From: Paenibacillus sp. GP183
GTDB taxonomy: Bacteria > Bacillota > Bacilli > Paenibacillales > NBRC-103111
Direction: 5' to 3'
Assembly (NCBI RefSeq): GCF_900104695.1
Contig: NZ_FNSW01000001.1
Location: 2,108,001 to 2,172,000, forward strand
Length of the DNA: 64,000 nucleotides
Shown: piece by piece, positions 1 to 8,102 of the stretch
Layout: each line of letters starts with the position of its first letter
Numbering within the stretch: position 1 is the stretch's first letter
Notes under the pieces: generated by a model
Seen by the model: only the letters and a program-made list of their open reading frames with translations
Databases searched by the model: none
What the model was told of the DNA's origin: nothing
Position numbers and translations under genes: made by a program

Positions 1-68
1 ACAAAAACGGTTGGATAGCAAGATACCCGGAAGCTACCATCATAAGCGAGCTTAGCCGCTATTGTATA

Positions 69-80
69 GCGTTAGAATGA
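69..80. repeat. weak copy of the dispersed CCGTTAG-type motif
   Basis: The bases GCGTTAGAATGA end just before the fosB stop codon. The position and orientation match the dispersed repeat found beyond the stop codons of other minus-strand genes in this window, but only the core CGTTAG is kept and the flanking hairpin is not clear. Confidence 0.35.
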
Positions 81-88
81 AAACTCTA

Positions 89-511
89 TTAATTGAAAAA
101 CTCCATATGTTCTTTTTCCAGTTGATAATAATCCAATCTGTCTTGCAATGTACCTGTATGGAATTCGAACTTATGACCATCTGGATCTGTAAAGTAAATA
201 GATTTTTTATCTTTTTCATCTCTTGGACGACCTGAAAGGATGTTTACATTCAATTTCTTTAGCTTCTCATACATTTTAACAAAGTCTGCTTCTTCTATTG
301 AAAAAGCTATGTGAGTGTACGATTCGGTTATTTCATTACGAGGAATATCTTTTTCTACATTCAAGGCAAGCCATATACCATTTAAATCGAAATAGGCAGT
401 ACTTCTCCCTTTAACTAACAGCTTTGCATCAAAAACGCCTTCATAAAACTCAATAGATCTCTCTAAATTAGATACTGAAAACAAAAAATGGTTCAAACCT
501 TTTACAGTCAC
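89..511 (-). CDS. fosB: FosB-type metallothiol transferase (fosfomycin resistance)
   Basis: A 140-residue glyoxalase/VOC-fold protein that would conjugate bacillithiol or cysteine to the epoxide of fosfomycin in the cytoplasm. The three metal ligands known for the FosB family are visible: His8 in LNHFLF, His67 in SYTHIAF and Glu116 in HKFEFHTG. The length is normal for FosB. The start appears to be GTG, preceded by GAGGTG about five bases upstream. It is a single gene read toward the left edge, with a weak copy of the dispersed CGTTAG motif just past its stop, and a small lipoprotein gene in the same direction upstream. The family assignment is firm; the actual resistance phenotype is inference. 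Confidence 0.93.
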   Translation of the reverse strand: MTVKGLNHFLFSVSNLERSIEFYEGVFDAKLLVKGRSTAYFDLNGIWLALNVEKDIPRNEITESYTHIAFSIEEADFVKMYEKLKKLNVNILSGRPRDEKDKKSIYFTDPDGHKFEFHTGTLQDRLDYYQLEKEHMEFFN

Positions 512-527
512 TCCATCACCTCAAAAT

Positions 528-950
528 TTACTTATGTGCTTTAACATAGTTATCATACCATTCTCTACCTGAAACCCACTTTTTAGTAGCAGGATTCTCT
601 TTAAGTATTTCAGAACAGGCGATTGCCATAATATATTCTTCTAATCCATTTTTATTGTTATCAGCAAATTTGTTGAGAATATAATTTAAAGACTTTTCTC
701 CTTGCAAAACAATGTATTTGTAATCCTTATTACTATCTATAACCTTCAAATAGTCATATGGATTAGAGGATATTGATACATTATAATCCTTTGGGTTAGA
801 AATATTGTTGAGTTTTCCATCGATTGTTTGCTCAAAGTTTTTATCCGTTGAAGCTTTCTTTGCAGTATTACTGCATCCAATCAAACTAACTACAAATAAA
901 ACAGTGAGACATACAACCATCACGTTCATTAATCTTTTTCTTTTACTCAT
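528..950 (-). CDS. small lipoprotein
   Basis: A 140-residue exported lipoprotein of unknown function. A basic start (MSKRKR), a hydrophobic stretch at about residues 9-24 and the lipobox LIGC with Cys26 predict lipid anchoring on the outer face of the membrane. The mature part is charged and soluble, ending with a Trp/Tyr-rich motif (KKWVSGREWYDNYVKAHK) that I associate with small Bacillus lipoproteins but cannot name. It ends 17 bases before the fosB start, so the two may be co-transcribed. Confidence 0.75.
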   Translation of the reverse strand: MSKRKRLMNVMVVCLTVLFVVSLIGCSNTAKKASTDKNFEQTIDGKLNNISNPKDYNVSISSNPYDYLKVIDSNKDYKYIVLQGEKSLNYILNKFADNNKNGLEEYIMAIACSEILKENPATKKWVSGREWYDNYVKAHK

Positions 951-966
951 AAACTTCTCCTTTCTT

Positions 967-1362
967 TTATTTAGAAGAAAATATTTTGTAGCTTAACAAA
1001 TAGTATTGAGCTGTTGCGGTATCATTTTTTAGAATTAATTCAACGTTATCTTTATTGGGTCTGCAGATAACAACTGTGATCTCAAAAAAGGTTGCTCCAT
1101 GCATAGCATCGACCGGACTTGCTTTCTTATCTTTGCGTTTTACGGTTACTCGTTCGTTGATTAAAGTAATTCGACTGCAGCCAAATTGTGGATATTTTTC
1201 TTTGTAGATATCTTTAAGGGAGGACACAATAACGGAATGCAATTGTTGCAATAGTGCGTTTTCAATTAGAATTTCCCTTGGCTCTGCGAAGGCTTTAGAT
1301 GAAAAAATTGTCATCAAAAAACAAAATAATATCAAGAGTTTATTGGCCAATTTGCTGCTCAC
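967..1362 (-). CDS. small secreted protein, possibly DUF3888-like
   Basis: A 131-residue protein with a clear signal peptide (hydrophobic residues about 9-22, cleavage near SKAFA-EP). The mature domain carries a conserved-looking segment, DAMHGATFFEITVVICRP, which resembles the DUF3888 group of short secreted Bacillus proteins; I hold that family call loosely. Its stop lies 16 bases from the lipoprotein start, so it probably heads a short operon of exported proteins. Function unknown. Confidence 0.65.
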   Translation of the reverse strand: MSSKLANKLLILFCFLMTIFSSKAFAEPREILIENALLQQLHSVIVSSLKDIYKEKYPQFGCSRITLINERVTVKRKDKKASPVDAMHGATFFEITVVICRPNKDNVELILKNDTATAQYYLLSYKIFSSK

Positions 1363-1431
1363 TTTGTCACCCAGTCATTTTTGGGTTATTATGACCAGTT
1401 CATTTATGATTATGCTCGCTTTAAAAGCGTC

Positions 1432-2697
1432 TTAATTCTCCATAATATATTTATTCAAGAAGTCGTTTTGGAACTTTCCTTGGGGGTCGTAGTGAAGGAT
1501 TAGTTGTCGAAAGTCAGACAGTTTCACGTAGAGCGATTGCAGCCGGGCTGGCGACATGGCAAACAGCTTGCCCCAATGTGGTCGAGCATGGAAAGGCGCA
1601 AGCTGCTCCTCAATGATCGGCAACACTTGTTGAACTGCTCCCCAATTGGCTTTCCATGTAAAATGGATAGCAACCGACTCCTGCTTGTAACAGGGACTCA
1701 TCCACAAATTGTCTTCTGCAATCGTGCGAACCTCGGAAACATGAAGGAGTGGCGATATGTACTCCCGCAGCCTGTCAATCGCACACAATGCCTGATAGGC
1801 ATCTTGGCGCGATACGAAATACTCGCTTTGCAGCTCTTCACCAGAGCTTGGGGTGAAATCCATGCGAAAATGCGGCAGTCGTTCGTACCATGGTCCCGAA
1901 ATGCCCATCTGTTCGTTGCAATTCTCCGCTGTGTGACCTGGTACTGGGTGTCGATGCGCGGTTGCTCGTGTCGCGCCGAAAAACTCAGGTTCCACCTGAT
2001 CAGAGGCTTGAGCTGTTATTCTCTTTTTTTGCCAGACTTGATTGAACATCGCATTCTTCCAATCCGTGAATAGACTGACACTGTAAGCACTGGAGAAAAT
2101 ATCGTCGAAGTGCTCTTTAAGATGCACCAGAGGCAAGTTGTCGTAAACGTACTGACTCATCTGAAAAACCGGGATCACATCCAGTGTGATTTTCGTGACT
2201 ACGCCTAATCCTCCAAGTCCAACTATCGCTCCTTCGATAACACCGTCTTGCTGTTCACGGGAGAACTCGACCGCCTCCCCATCGGCTTTGACGACCTCTA
2301 GGGAATGAACCGCTGTAGCAAGATTTCCGTTCAGATCACCGGAACCATGCGTTGCCGTTGCACATGCACCTGCTACGGTAATGTGCGGCAGCGAAGCCAT
2401 ATTGTGCAGCGCATAGCCGTTGCTGTGAAGATATTGGCCCAGCTCTCCATACCTGATTCCGGCTTCAACCGTTACCTTGTTGCGCGCATGGTCTATGGCC
2501 GTCACTCGGTTAAGCTTCTGCAGCGAGAGAAGGCTTTCGGTAGAATCGGCGATCCCATTAAACGAGTGGCGCGTGCCAAGCACTTTTATTCGTCCGCTGC
2601 GAGCCACCAATTCTTGTACCTGTCCTACGTTCTCCGGAACATGGAGTTCCGAGGCGCTATACCTGTAATTACCTGCCCAGTTTCGATCATTTTCCAC
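1432..2697 (-). CDS. FAD-linked alditol/xylitol oxidase-like protein
   Basis: A 421-residue VAO-family flavoprotein. The PCMH-type FAD-binding domain occupies about residues 15-180, with GTRHSFNG near residue 41 and the CATATHGSG motif near residue 115 that in alditol oxidases holds the His bonded to FAD. The C-terminal half matches the D-arabinono-lactone/alditol oxidase fold and ends with FQNDFLNKYI. Known relatives oxidise the C1 hydroxyl of xylitol or sorbitol to the aldose, producing peroxide. The start is GTG with AAGGAG about nine bases upstream. No sugar transporter sits next to it, so the substrate is not indicated. Confidence 0.88.
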   Translation of the reverse strand: MENDRNWAGNYRYSASELHVPENVGQVQELVARSGRIKVLGTRHSFNGIADSTESLLSLQKLNRVTAIDHARNKVTVEAGIRYGELGQYLHSNGYALHNMASLPHITVAGACATATHGSGDLNGNLATAVHSLEVVKADGEAVEFSREQQDGVIEGAIVGLGGLGVVTKITLDVIPVFQMSQYVYDNLPLVHLKEHFDDIFSSAYSVSLFTDWKNAMFNQVWQKKRITAQASDQVEPEFFGATRATAHRHPVPGHTAENCNEQMGISGPWYERLPHFRMDFTPSSGEELQSEYFVSRQDAYQALCAIDRLREYISPLLHVSEVRTIAEDNLWMSPCYKQESVAIHFTWKANWGAVQQVLPIIEEQLAPFHARPHWGKLFAMSPARLQSLYVKLSDFRQLILHYDPQGKFQNDFLNKYIMEN

Positions 2698-3098
2698 ATC
2701 ATCACACTCCTTGCCAGACTAATCCGGATAAAAACTAATTGTTCAATTGAGATATAGGCTCTTTCTGATACAGGAAGTTCTATAAAGTCCTTGGTCGCAT
2801 GCTCATCATCAAGCATCAACGATACTTTTTATCCATTATTATACAATGTTCGGTACTCTAGGCGCTAGCCAGCGACCGCCAAGCTTCAGCGAAAAAAATA
2901 GAGATGACCATAATCTTGGATCGGGTTTTAAGGATTAGTGAGGAAAACTCACAAATAATAAGCCAAGCCTCAGTATTTTTCAACAATATCTTAATATGAC
3001 TAGTTATAGTGATTAAAAGCTCATTATTAGTGAACCAATTATTCATGAGAATAACCTTATTAAATAAAACAGATAGAGTTCAGTTCCTTTGCCAATAA
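2698..3098. other. intergenic stretch without a supported gene
   Basis: Short minus-strand reading frames occur here but lack ribosome sites and recognisable composition; one simply reads into the start of the oxidase gene. The stretch probably holds the oxidase promoter. No repeat or RNA structure was recognised apart from the terminator at its right end. Confidence 0.5.
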
Positions 3099-3100
3099 AA

Positions 3101-3131
3101 AGAGACAGTCCTGTTATAAAGGACTGTCTGT
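3101..3131 (-). terminator. rho-independent terminator of the phosphatase gene
   Basis: A ten-base stem AGACAGTCCT / AGGACTGTCT with a short loop. Read on the minus strand it is followed by a T-rich run (TCTTTTTATTGG), directly after the phosphatase stop codon. Confidence 0.85.
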
Positions 3132-3147
3132 CTCTAAGACAAGGTTT

Positions 3148-3894
3148 TCAGTATTCAACTTTCAATAACTGGGCTTTTAAAGCCTGAACCTGCTCATCTG
3201 ACATTCCGATAGAAAGTAAATAGCCTTCGGAATCGCCGTACTGGCTTTCTATATGGTTCAGCATATCCATCATATTAATTGGATCGCTCCCCAGAAAGTT
3301 CTCGTATATTTCTTCGGGCACTGAAGAAGGGCGATCGCTCCGCAGCTCTTCCATAATCGGAGCTATACAGGAAGCCGTAAGCGCGTAGTCTTCCCTAATC
3401 GTCTCATGCGGGACGCCAGCAAGATCCAGCAAAAGAGCCGCAACAATGCCAGTCTTATCTTTACCTGCCGCACAATGAAAAAGAGTCGCTTGATCAGTCC
3501 GATCGGCCAGCAAACTGAACACTTGAAGTAACTCAGCCTTGGAACCCTCAAGAATGTTGATGTATAAGTCTCCCAAACTATGAATTTGTGCATTGCCCAC
3601 AGCCGATGGGTTGATCAAGCTGACATTATGATAGTTCACTTTGTCAGAATCGGCGAACACATTCTTTTTCTCCTCAAGCTCCCTGGTATGTCGCAAGTCG
3701 ATTACTGTGCGGACGCCCTTGTTCACAAGAGCACCGTGGCTCTCCTCGGTTAGCTTATGTAATCCGTCCGCCCGGAATAAAACTCCCCAACGAGTCGTTC
3801 GCCCGTCTTTGGTGAGATAGCCGCCCAAGTCTCGTACATTATATGCGCCTTCAATCTGAAGGACTCGCTGTTCGTTTGCCGAATGTTTATACAT
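3148..3894 (-). CDS. tyrosine-protein phosphatase (Y_phosphatase3 / IphP-like)
   Basis: A 248-residue cytoplasmic dual-specificity/tyrosine phosphatase-fold protein. The N-terminal signature NVRDLGGY(L)TKDGR...VLFRADGLHKLT is typical of the family, and the P-loop reads HCAAGKDKTG around residues 140-150. The catalytic Cys is present, but the Arg of the classical CX5R loop is Lys here; related proteins often have HCxAGKDRTG. Whether Lys is tolerated needs comparison. It stands alone between two terminators; substrate unknown. Confidence 0.87.
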   Translation of the reverse strand: MYKHSANEQRVLQIEGAYNVRDLGGYLTKDGRTTRWGVLFRADGLHKLTEESHGALVNKGVRTVIDLRHTRELEEKKNVFADSDKVNYHNVSLINPSAVGNAQIHSLGDLYINILEGSKAELLQVFSLLADRTDQATLFHCAAGKDKTGIVAALLLDLAGVPHETIREDYALTASCIAPIMEELRSDRPSSVPEEIYENFLGSDPINMMDMLNHIESQYGDSEGYLLSIGMSDEQVQALKAQLLKVEY

Positions 3895-4130
3895 TAATTA
3901 ATCCACCTTTTCAAAGAAATCTATCATATATCAAAATGTTTGACTCAATCCTTAATCATTATGCAGATTGTATGTAAGTTGTATATTATCGTGATTTTGA
4001 GTTTTTGTTAATAATTTTACTATCTCTTCTTGAAGGGAAAGAAAAAACGAAAACCGTTAATGTATGATCACTTATTAAAAATGTTAATACTAAGAAAATC
4101 AATTAAGAACATTTTCTGGAGGCGAGGTCT

Positions 4131-4283
4131 ATGGATTACAAAGCTGCGGAGCTCACTAATGAAGAAATCGAACGCCTTAAACAATTGGAACAAGATTTGG
4201 CAAAGACCGCGGGTGAAAACATTGTCGTTATCGCCTATACGAAGGAGCAAGCGGATATTGTAGACACTTCAAAAAATTCATAA
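4131..4283 (+). CDS. 50-residue soluble micro-protein
   Basis: ATG at 4131 follows a strong GGAGGCGAGG ribosome site. The product is 50 residues, acidic and helical in the first half (ELTNEEIERLKQLEQDLAK) followed by a beta-like ENIVVIAYTKE segment and a polar tail. A longer overlapping frame in another phase is poor in composition and lacks a ribosome site. I recall similar short uncharacterised proteins in Bacillales but cannot name the family. Confidence 0.7.
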   Translation: MDYKAAELTNEEIERLKQLEQDLAKTAGENIVVIAYTKEQADIVDTSKNS

Positions 4284-4403
4284 ACCGACAACGTTATTCG
4301 AGTGTCACTTCACCGACCATCTGATAAAGTGTATGTAAATGGATAGTTTTTACATGGTGTCCATTTTTCTATTCTTTAGCGACTTGGGTAAAGAGGTGAA
4401 TGT

Positions 4404-4619
4404 TTGTCTGATATAGGTTTGGATCTACGCGGCGCGATAATCACTTTCATTGTTTTTACAGTTTTACTTTCCTTACTGCATATTGTTATTTGCATTTGGT
4501 CATATCGGGATTGTTTAAGAAGAGGCAAAAGCAAGGAATATGCGTTCATCGTGTTATTCGGGTTGTTGTTTTTTCCTATTATTGGCCTAATCGTGTATCT
4601 TGTCATCCGGAAATATTAA
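4404..4619 (+). CDS. small two-helix membrane protein, PLDc_N-like
   Basis: A 71-residue protein starting at TTG, with AGAGGTGA a few bases upstream. Two hydrophobic helices (about residues 10-30 and 46-66) flank a short polar loop WSYRDCLRRGKSKEYAFIV. The layout resembles the phospholipase-D-nuclease N-terminal (PLDc_N) family of small membrane proteins, including the G-L-I-V-Y-L-V-I-R-K end. It lies 120 bases after the 50-residue gene in the same direction. Role unknown. Confidence 0.7.
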   Translation: MSDIGLDLRGAIITFIVFTVLLSLLHIVICIWSYRDCLRRGKSKEYAFIVLFGLLFFPIIGLIVYLVIRKY

Positions 4620-4680
4620 ACCTACGCATCTTAAGAAAATCGGGTATGGCATCAAGAATCGTCAAGGCATTAAACACAGC

Positions 4681-4712
4681 AAAGACCATACGTGAATTCA
4701 CGCATGGTCTTT
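4681..4712. terminator. inverted repeat, probable terminator
   Basis: AAAGACCAT and ATGGTCTTT form a nine-base stem whose interior (CGTGAATTCACG) is itself palindromic. It lies 60 bases beyond the small membrane protein; the trailing T-run is weak, so a role as terminator is likely but not certain. Confidence 0.6.
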
Positions 4713-4748
4713 ATGTTATCGTCTCAGATAGTTTAGTGCACCCTTCAT

Positions 4749-4798
4749 TTTAGTATTGCATACTTATACAAAATATTGTATATTTATGCAATACTAAA
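4749..4798. promoter_or_regulatory. near-perfect 50-bp palindrome upstream of GNAT
   Basis: Two 23-base arms (4749-4771 and 4776-4798) are complementary except for two adjacent positions, with the four-base loop AATA. The right arm ends two bases before the AGGAGG ribosome site of the acetyltransferase gene. It could be an operator for a dimeric repressor, a leader hairpin that masks the ribosome site, or a recombination remnant. No other copy was noticed in the window. Confidence 0.75.
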
Positions 4799-4813
4799 CT
4801 AGGAGGGTTTATA

Positions 4814-5260
4814 ATGACACTTGTCATAAGAAATGCTGAAGCTGAAGATTTGAACGATTTGACCGAATTAATGTATGAATACATAGTTGGTTTTTATCAG
4901 AAACCTAGACCAGCCACTGAAAAAATTCATAATTTAATTCAAACCCTTTTGAAGAAGCAAGATGGTATCCAGTTTGTTGCATTACAAGATGGAAAGTTAG
5001 TTGGCTTTGCTACATTATTCTTTACATTTAGCACTATGAAAGCAGATAAATACACTGTAATGAATGACCTTTTTGTTGTTGAGCCATACAGAGATACAGA
5101 TGTGGAAACTCAGCTTTTTTTAGAATGTCAAAGGTACACGCAGGAGAATGAATTTGTCTACATGTCTTGGATAACGGCAACTGATAATAAACGTGCTCAA
5201 CGTTTTTTTGATAAAATGGGCGGCATTCAAGGGAATTGGGTTAACTATTCAATTATCTGA
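4814..5260 (+). CDS. GNAT family N-acetyltransferase
   Basis: A 148-residue single-domain acetyltransferase of the Gcn5 fold, expected to move an acetyl group from acetyl-CoA to an unknown amine. The core strands are visible (VALQDGKLVGFATLFF, then VMNDLFVVEPYRD), but the usual acetyl-CoA loop Q/RxxGxG/A is degenerate (RDTDVETQLFLECQ). The C-terminal ATDNKRAQRFFDKMGG is typical of GNATs. ATG follows AGGAGGGTTTATA. The 50-bp palindrome directly before the ribosome site suggests its own control. Confidence 0.87.
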   Translation: MTLVIRNAEAEDLNDLTELMYEYIVGFYQKPRPATEKIHNLIQTLLKKQDGIQFVALQDGKLVGFATLFFTFSTMKADKYTVMNDLFVVEPYRDTDVETQLFLECQRYTQENEFVYMSWITATDNKRAQRFFDKMGGIQGNWVNYSII

Positions 5261-5265
5261 ATACT

Positions 5266-5490
5266 TCAGCTGCACCACTCCGCCAATATGGAATCCAAAT
5301 AACATAATGATTGTTCGGATTTCTCTTTCACCGCTTTCAGCCAAGACTGATGATCGTCATGCTGTTGCATCCGCACATCGATCATCCTTCTTACCTCGTC
5401 CTGATTCGGGCCGCCCGGCTTTGAACGAATTGCTTTGAGGTATGTTGAAGAGTTATGCTTGTAATGACTGTTCAAAACTACAAAAAGCAA
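5266..5490 (-). pseudogene. possible gene remnant, unidentified
   Basis: A 74-residue minus-strand frame overlaps the 5' edge of the next plus-strand gene. Its middle (YLKAIRSKPGGPNQDEVRRMIDVRMQQHDDHQSW) has protein-like composition reminiscent of the effector end of a MerR-type regulator, but no start site with a ribosome site is visible and the ends look random. It is given as a low-confidence remnant only. Confidence 0.25.
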
Positions 5491-5501
5491 AAGGTGACAT
5501 T

Positions 5502-6293
5502 ATGAAATTTGTGAGACTTAAAAGTAATTTGAGTGATTCAAGTATTCAAAACCGATTACAATATAACCCTGATATCATCGAATTTCATCTTGATGAAACC
5601 GATTTGCTGGATTCGTCAAAGCTTATTGAAAAAATAAGATTCCTTAAAGATCAAAATATTCGAGTGTACTTACATCAACCTTCAATGCACAATGGAAACT
5701 ATTTAGACATTCTTTCCGAAGATAAAGAGATGCAGAAATACTATAACGAATCCAGTGAAATTCTTGCAAATATTTGCCGCGAAGAAAACATACATTCAGT
5801 CATCCATGCTCATTATACTAAAACCATCAGCTCTGATTTATTAGACAAACAAAGTACAATCAGGATGAAAAAGCGAATACAAGAAATACTCAGTTTCGCA
5901 GCTGATCGATTCGTTTGGGAGGATACGACACAAGGTATTTTCTCGTTCGATAATCCCTATTTGTTAGATGAGATAGTCAAGCCACTCGACTTACCCTTAA
6001 ATATCGACATCAGTCATTCATTTATAGCTTGCAAGGGTGATAACGGAAAGCTGCAGCAAATTCTTGAATCAACACAAAATTATGCCAAGTATTATCATTT
6101 GGTAGATAGTATGGGAATAACACATGATTCACTTCCATTAGGTCGTGGAAAAATTGATTGGAGTATGGTGAAACCATACGTTATTGATAAAGATTTCATT
6201 TTTGAAATAAATCTTAAAGGGGATCATAGCGACTGCACACCCATGATTGAAAGTGTAAAATACTTTAATAAAATCGAGAACTTTGTTCGTTAG
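5502..6293 (+). CDS. TIM-barrel sugar-phosphate isomerase/epimerase-like protein
   Basis: The start at 5502 follows AAAGGTGACATT; an earlier in-frame start adds residues with no ribosome site. The 263-residue product has the AP-endonuclease-2 TIM-barrel layout: FHLDETD, IRVYLHQPSM, HSVIHAHYTK, FVWEDTTQG, NIDISHSF, YYHLVDSMG and FEINL carry His, Glu and Asp residues where the family places its metal ligands. Members isomerise or epimerise sugars such as xylose or inosose derivatives; the substrate cannot be read from the neighbours, although the oxidoreductase operon converges on it. Confidence 0.78.
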   Translation: MKFVRLKSNLSDSSIQNRLQYNPDIIEFHLDETDLLDSSKLIEKIRFLKDQNIRVYLHQPSMHNGNYLDILSEDKEMQKYYNESSEILANICREENIHSVIHAHYTKTISSDLLDKQSTIRMKKRIQEILSFAADRFVWEDTTQGIFSFDNPYLLDEIVKPLDLPLNIDISHSFIACKGDNGKLQQILESTQNYAKYYHLVDSMGITHDSLPLGRGKIDWSMVKPYVIDKDFIFEINLKGDHSDCTPMIESVKYFNKIENFVR

Positions 6294-6327
6294 AGTGCTT
6301 GAAAATAGGCCCGGCCTTACTATTGAA

Positions 6328-6355
6328 AAAGGCTTCCGGAAAACCGGAAGCCTTT
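6328..6355. terminator. bidirectional terminator
   Basis: AAAGGCTTCCGG and CCGGAAGCCTTT form a perfect 12-base stem around AAAA, between the converging isomerase and epimerase genes. A-rich and T-rich flanks on both sides fit use in both directions. Confidence 0.9.
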
Positions 6356-6374
6356 ACTGTCAAATGATTAGAGT

Positions 6375-7241
6375 TTATTGTTCCATGAAGTAATGCTGCT
6401 GTTTCCAGCCGAGAACCTCTTTGAGCTTGACATTTGATAGAAAGCTGGCTCGCCCAGGCAAATGCACGGAGTATTCAGCAAGCTCAGGCATAAACCTACG
6501 AATCAGCTCTTCACTAGAAAGATCGGATGAAGTATCGTCAGCCGCCAAAATAAGTGATTGTGCGCCAAGCCCATCTTTCTCCACAGCCAATCTACAGGCT
6601 ATTGCCATATCCCTTACATCAATATAGCTCCAAAGAATGCGAAGACGTTCTTCCGGATTAGCGAAGGTCAGCTTTACTCGCGGGTAATCCTTCGGTTCCA
6701 AAATATTTCCCAGACGGAAGGAAATGACCTGCATGCCTGTTCTTCGATGGAAAGCTTCCCCTGTCATTTCATTAACCATCTTAGATAATCCGTAGCTGTC
6801 TTCCGACAATTGAGGATGGCTTTCATCAACTGGAAGGAAATTCGGCGCGAAAAATTGATTTGCAAACACTATACCATATGATGATTCGCTGGATGCGAGT
6901 ACCACCTTGCGGATACCGAGATTAGCTGAAGCCTCCAAGATGTTATACGTATTCATGACATTATTCCGAAATGTCACGTCATTCGGATAATTAAACGCTT
7001 GCGGTATCGCTGCAAAGTGAATCACCGCTTCCACTGGTTGTCTATCCCTGACACTGTGTTGCGATAAGGCATTGTGAACCTGACCCAAATCGTTCAAATC
7101 TACAATCAGTGACCGGCACAAGGGTTCTTCTGGCAGCTTCCAATCCAAATTCAATACCTCATACCCCTGCTCAACCAGCTCTTTCACAATCCATTTACCG
7201 GCTTTTCCACTTCCGCCTGTAACGATTATTCTCTTTTTCAT
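6375..7241 (-). CDS. NAD(P)-dependent epimerase/dehydratase family protein
   Basis: A 288-residue extended SDR. The nucleotide-binding motif GGSGKAGKWI is at residues 9-18, VIHFAAIPQ marks the end of beta4, and the catalytic pair is SYGLSK (Tyr/Lys) near residue 150 with an upstream Ser (LASSESSYG). The family oxidises, reduces or epimerises nucleotide sugars or free sugars. It is last in a five-gene minus-strand operon, 21 bases after the SDR gene. The substrate is unknown. Confidence 0.88.
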   Translation of the reverse strand: MKKRIIVTGGSGKAGKWIVKELVEQGYEVLNLDWKLPEEPLCRSLIVDLNDLGQVHNALSQHSVRDRQPVEAVIHFAAIPQAFNYPNDVTFRNNVMNTYNILEASANLGIRKVVLASSESSYGIVFANQFFAPNFLPVDESHPQLSEDSYGLSKMVNEMTGEAFHRRTGMQVISFRLGNILEPKDYPRVKLTFANPEERLRILWSYIDVRDMAIACRLAVEKDGLGAQSLILAADDTSSDLSSEELIRRFMPELAEYSVHLPGRASFLSNVKLKEVLGWKQQHYFMEQ

Positions 7242-7262
7242 CTATATCTCGCTCCCTTGATT

Positions 7263-8024
7263 TCAAATCGTCGGCATCACGTTGCCGCCATTCACGGGAA
7301 TATATGCTCCCGTAATAAAACTCGCCAAATCTGATGCCAGAAACGCTACCACATTGGCTATTTCCTGATCGGTGCCGCGACGTTTCATTGGCACATTTCT
7401 TTCATACGACTCTTGGCGTTCCGTATTGCTTTCCCGATCCTTATCGCTGATCGTCCAGCCTGGCGCCACTTGGTTAACAGTCACCTGATGTTCGCCGACT
7501 TCCTTGGCCAGCACACGGTACAACCCATCCATCCCTCGTTTGCCGCTCACGTAAGCGGACTGGGAAGGGAAGTTTTGCATGGAGCATTCCGTATTGATTC
7601 CGATAACCCTGCCCTTTTTGCGTTTGATCATATCCGGTAAGAATGCCTTTGCGAGCAGTACACTTTGTATCACGCATGATTCAAACTGGCTGATGTAGTC
7701 TTCCATCGGCTGATCGAGTACCGATGTCCACTTGTATTGAACAACGGCATTTGCAACGACAATATCTACGGCCCCCGTAAGTTCAAGCGCGCGTTCCTTC
7801 AACGCCGTGACCTCGTCCGTTTTGGTCACATCGGCTTGAACAGTTACAGCACGGCGCCCGATACCTTCGATTTCAGCCTGTAACTCGGCCGCCTTCAATT
7901 CATTCTTCATGTAGTGAATGACAACATCCGCTCCGCATTGGGCCAGTGTTCGGGCCATGACACGGCCAAGCTGTCCCGAAGCTCCGGTAATAAGCGCTGT
8001 TTGACCCTTCAAATCAATGTTCAT
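7263..8024 (-). CDS. SDR family NAD(P)-dependent oxidoreductase
   Basis: A 253-residue classical short-chain dehydrogenase. The start at 8024 gives MNIDLKGQTALITGASGQLG with GGGAGTG upstream; a longer in-frame extension has no ribosome site. Motifs are TGASGQLG (cofactor), ANAV in place of the usual NNAG, a catalytic Ser in NTECSMQ, and YVSGK (Tyr/Lys). The C-terminal end SFITGAYIPVNGG is canonical. Fourth gene in the oxidoreductase operon. Confidence 0.9.
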   Translation of the reverse strand: MNIDLKGQTALITGASGQLGRVMARTLAQCGADVVIHYMKNELKAAELQAEIEGIGRRAVTVQADVTKTDEVTALKERALELTGAVDIVVANAVVQYKWTSVLDQPMEDYISQFESCVIQSVLLAKAFLPDMIKRKKGRVIGINTECSMQNFPSQSAYVSGKRGMDGLYRVLAKEVGEHQVTVNQVAPGWTISDKDRESNTERQESYERNVPMKRRGTDQEIANVVAFLASDLASFITGAYIPVNGGNVMPTI

Positions 8025-8102
8025 AAGGACACTCCCTCTAGTAGTCATGATGTGCAATGGCGCTTCATCCAGTTCTCTCCACACCTATCATTCCATGATG
8101 TT

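Noticed and set aside
2625-2819. Minus-strand frame overlapping the oxidase start
   Set aside because: It reads through the oxidase ribosome site into the gene in the wrong phase and has no ribosome site of its own.
4030-4263. Plus-strand 77-codon frame overlapping the 50-residue gene
   Set aside because: Very basic, random-looking product without a ribosome site; the other phase has a strong site and plausible protein.
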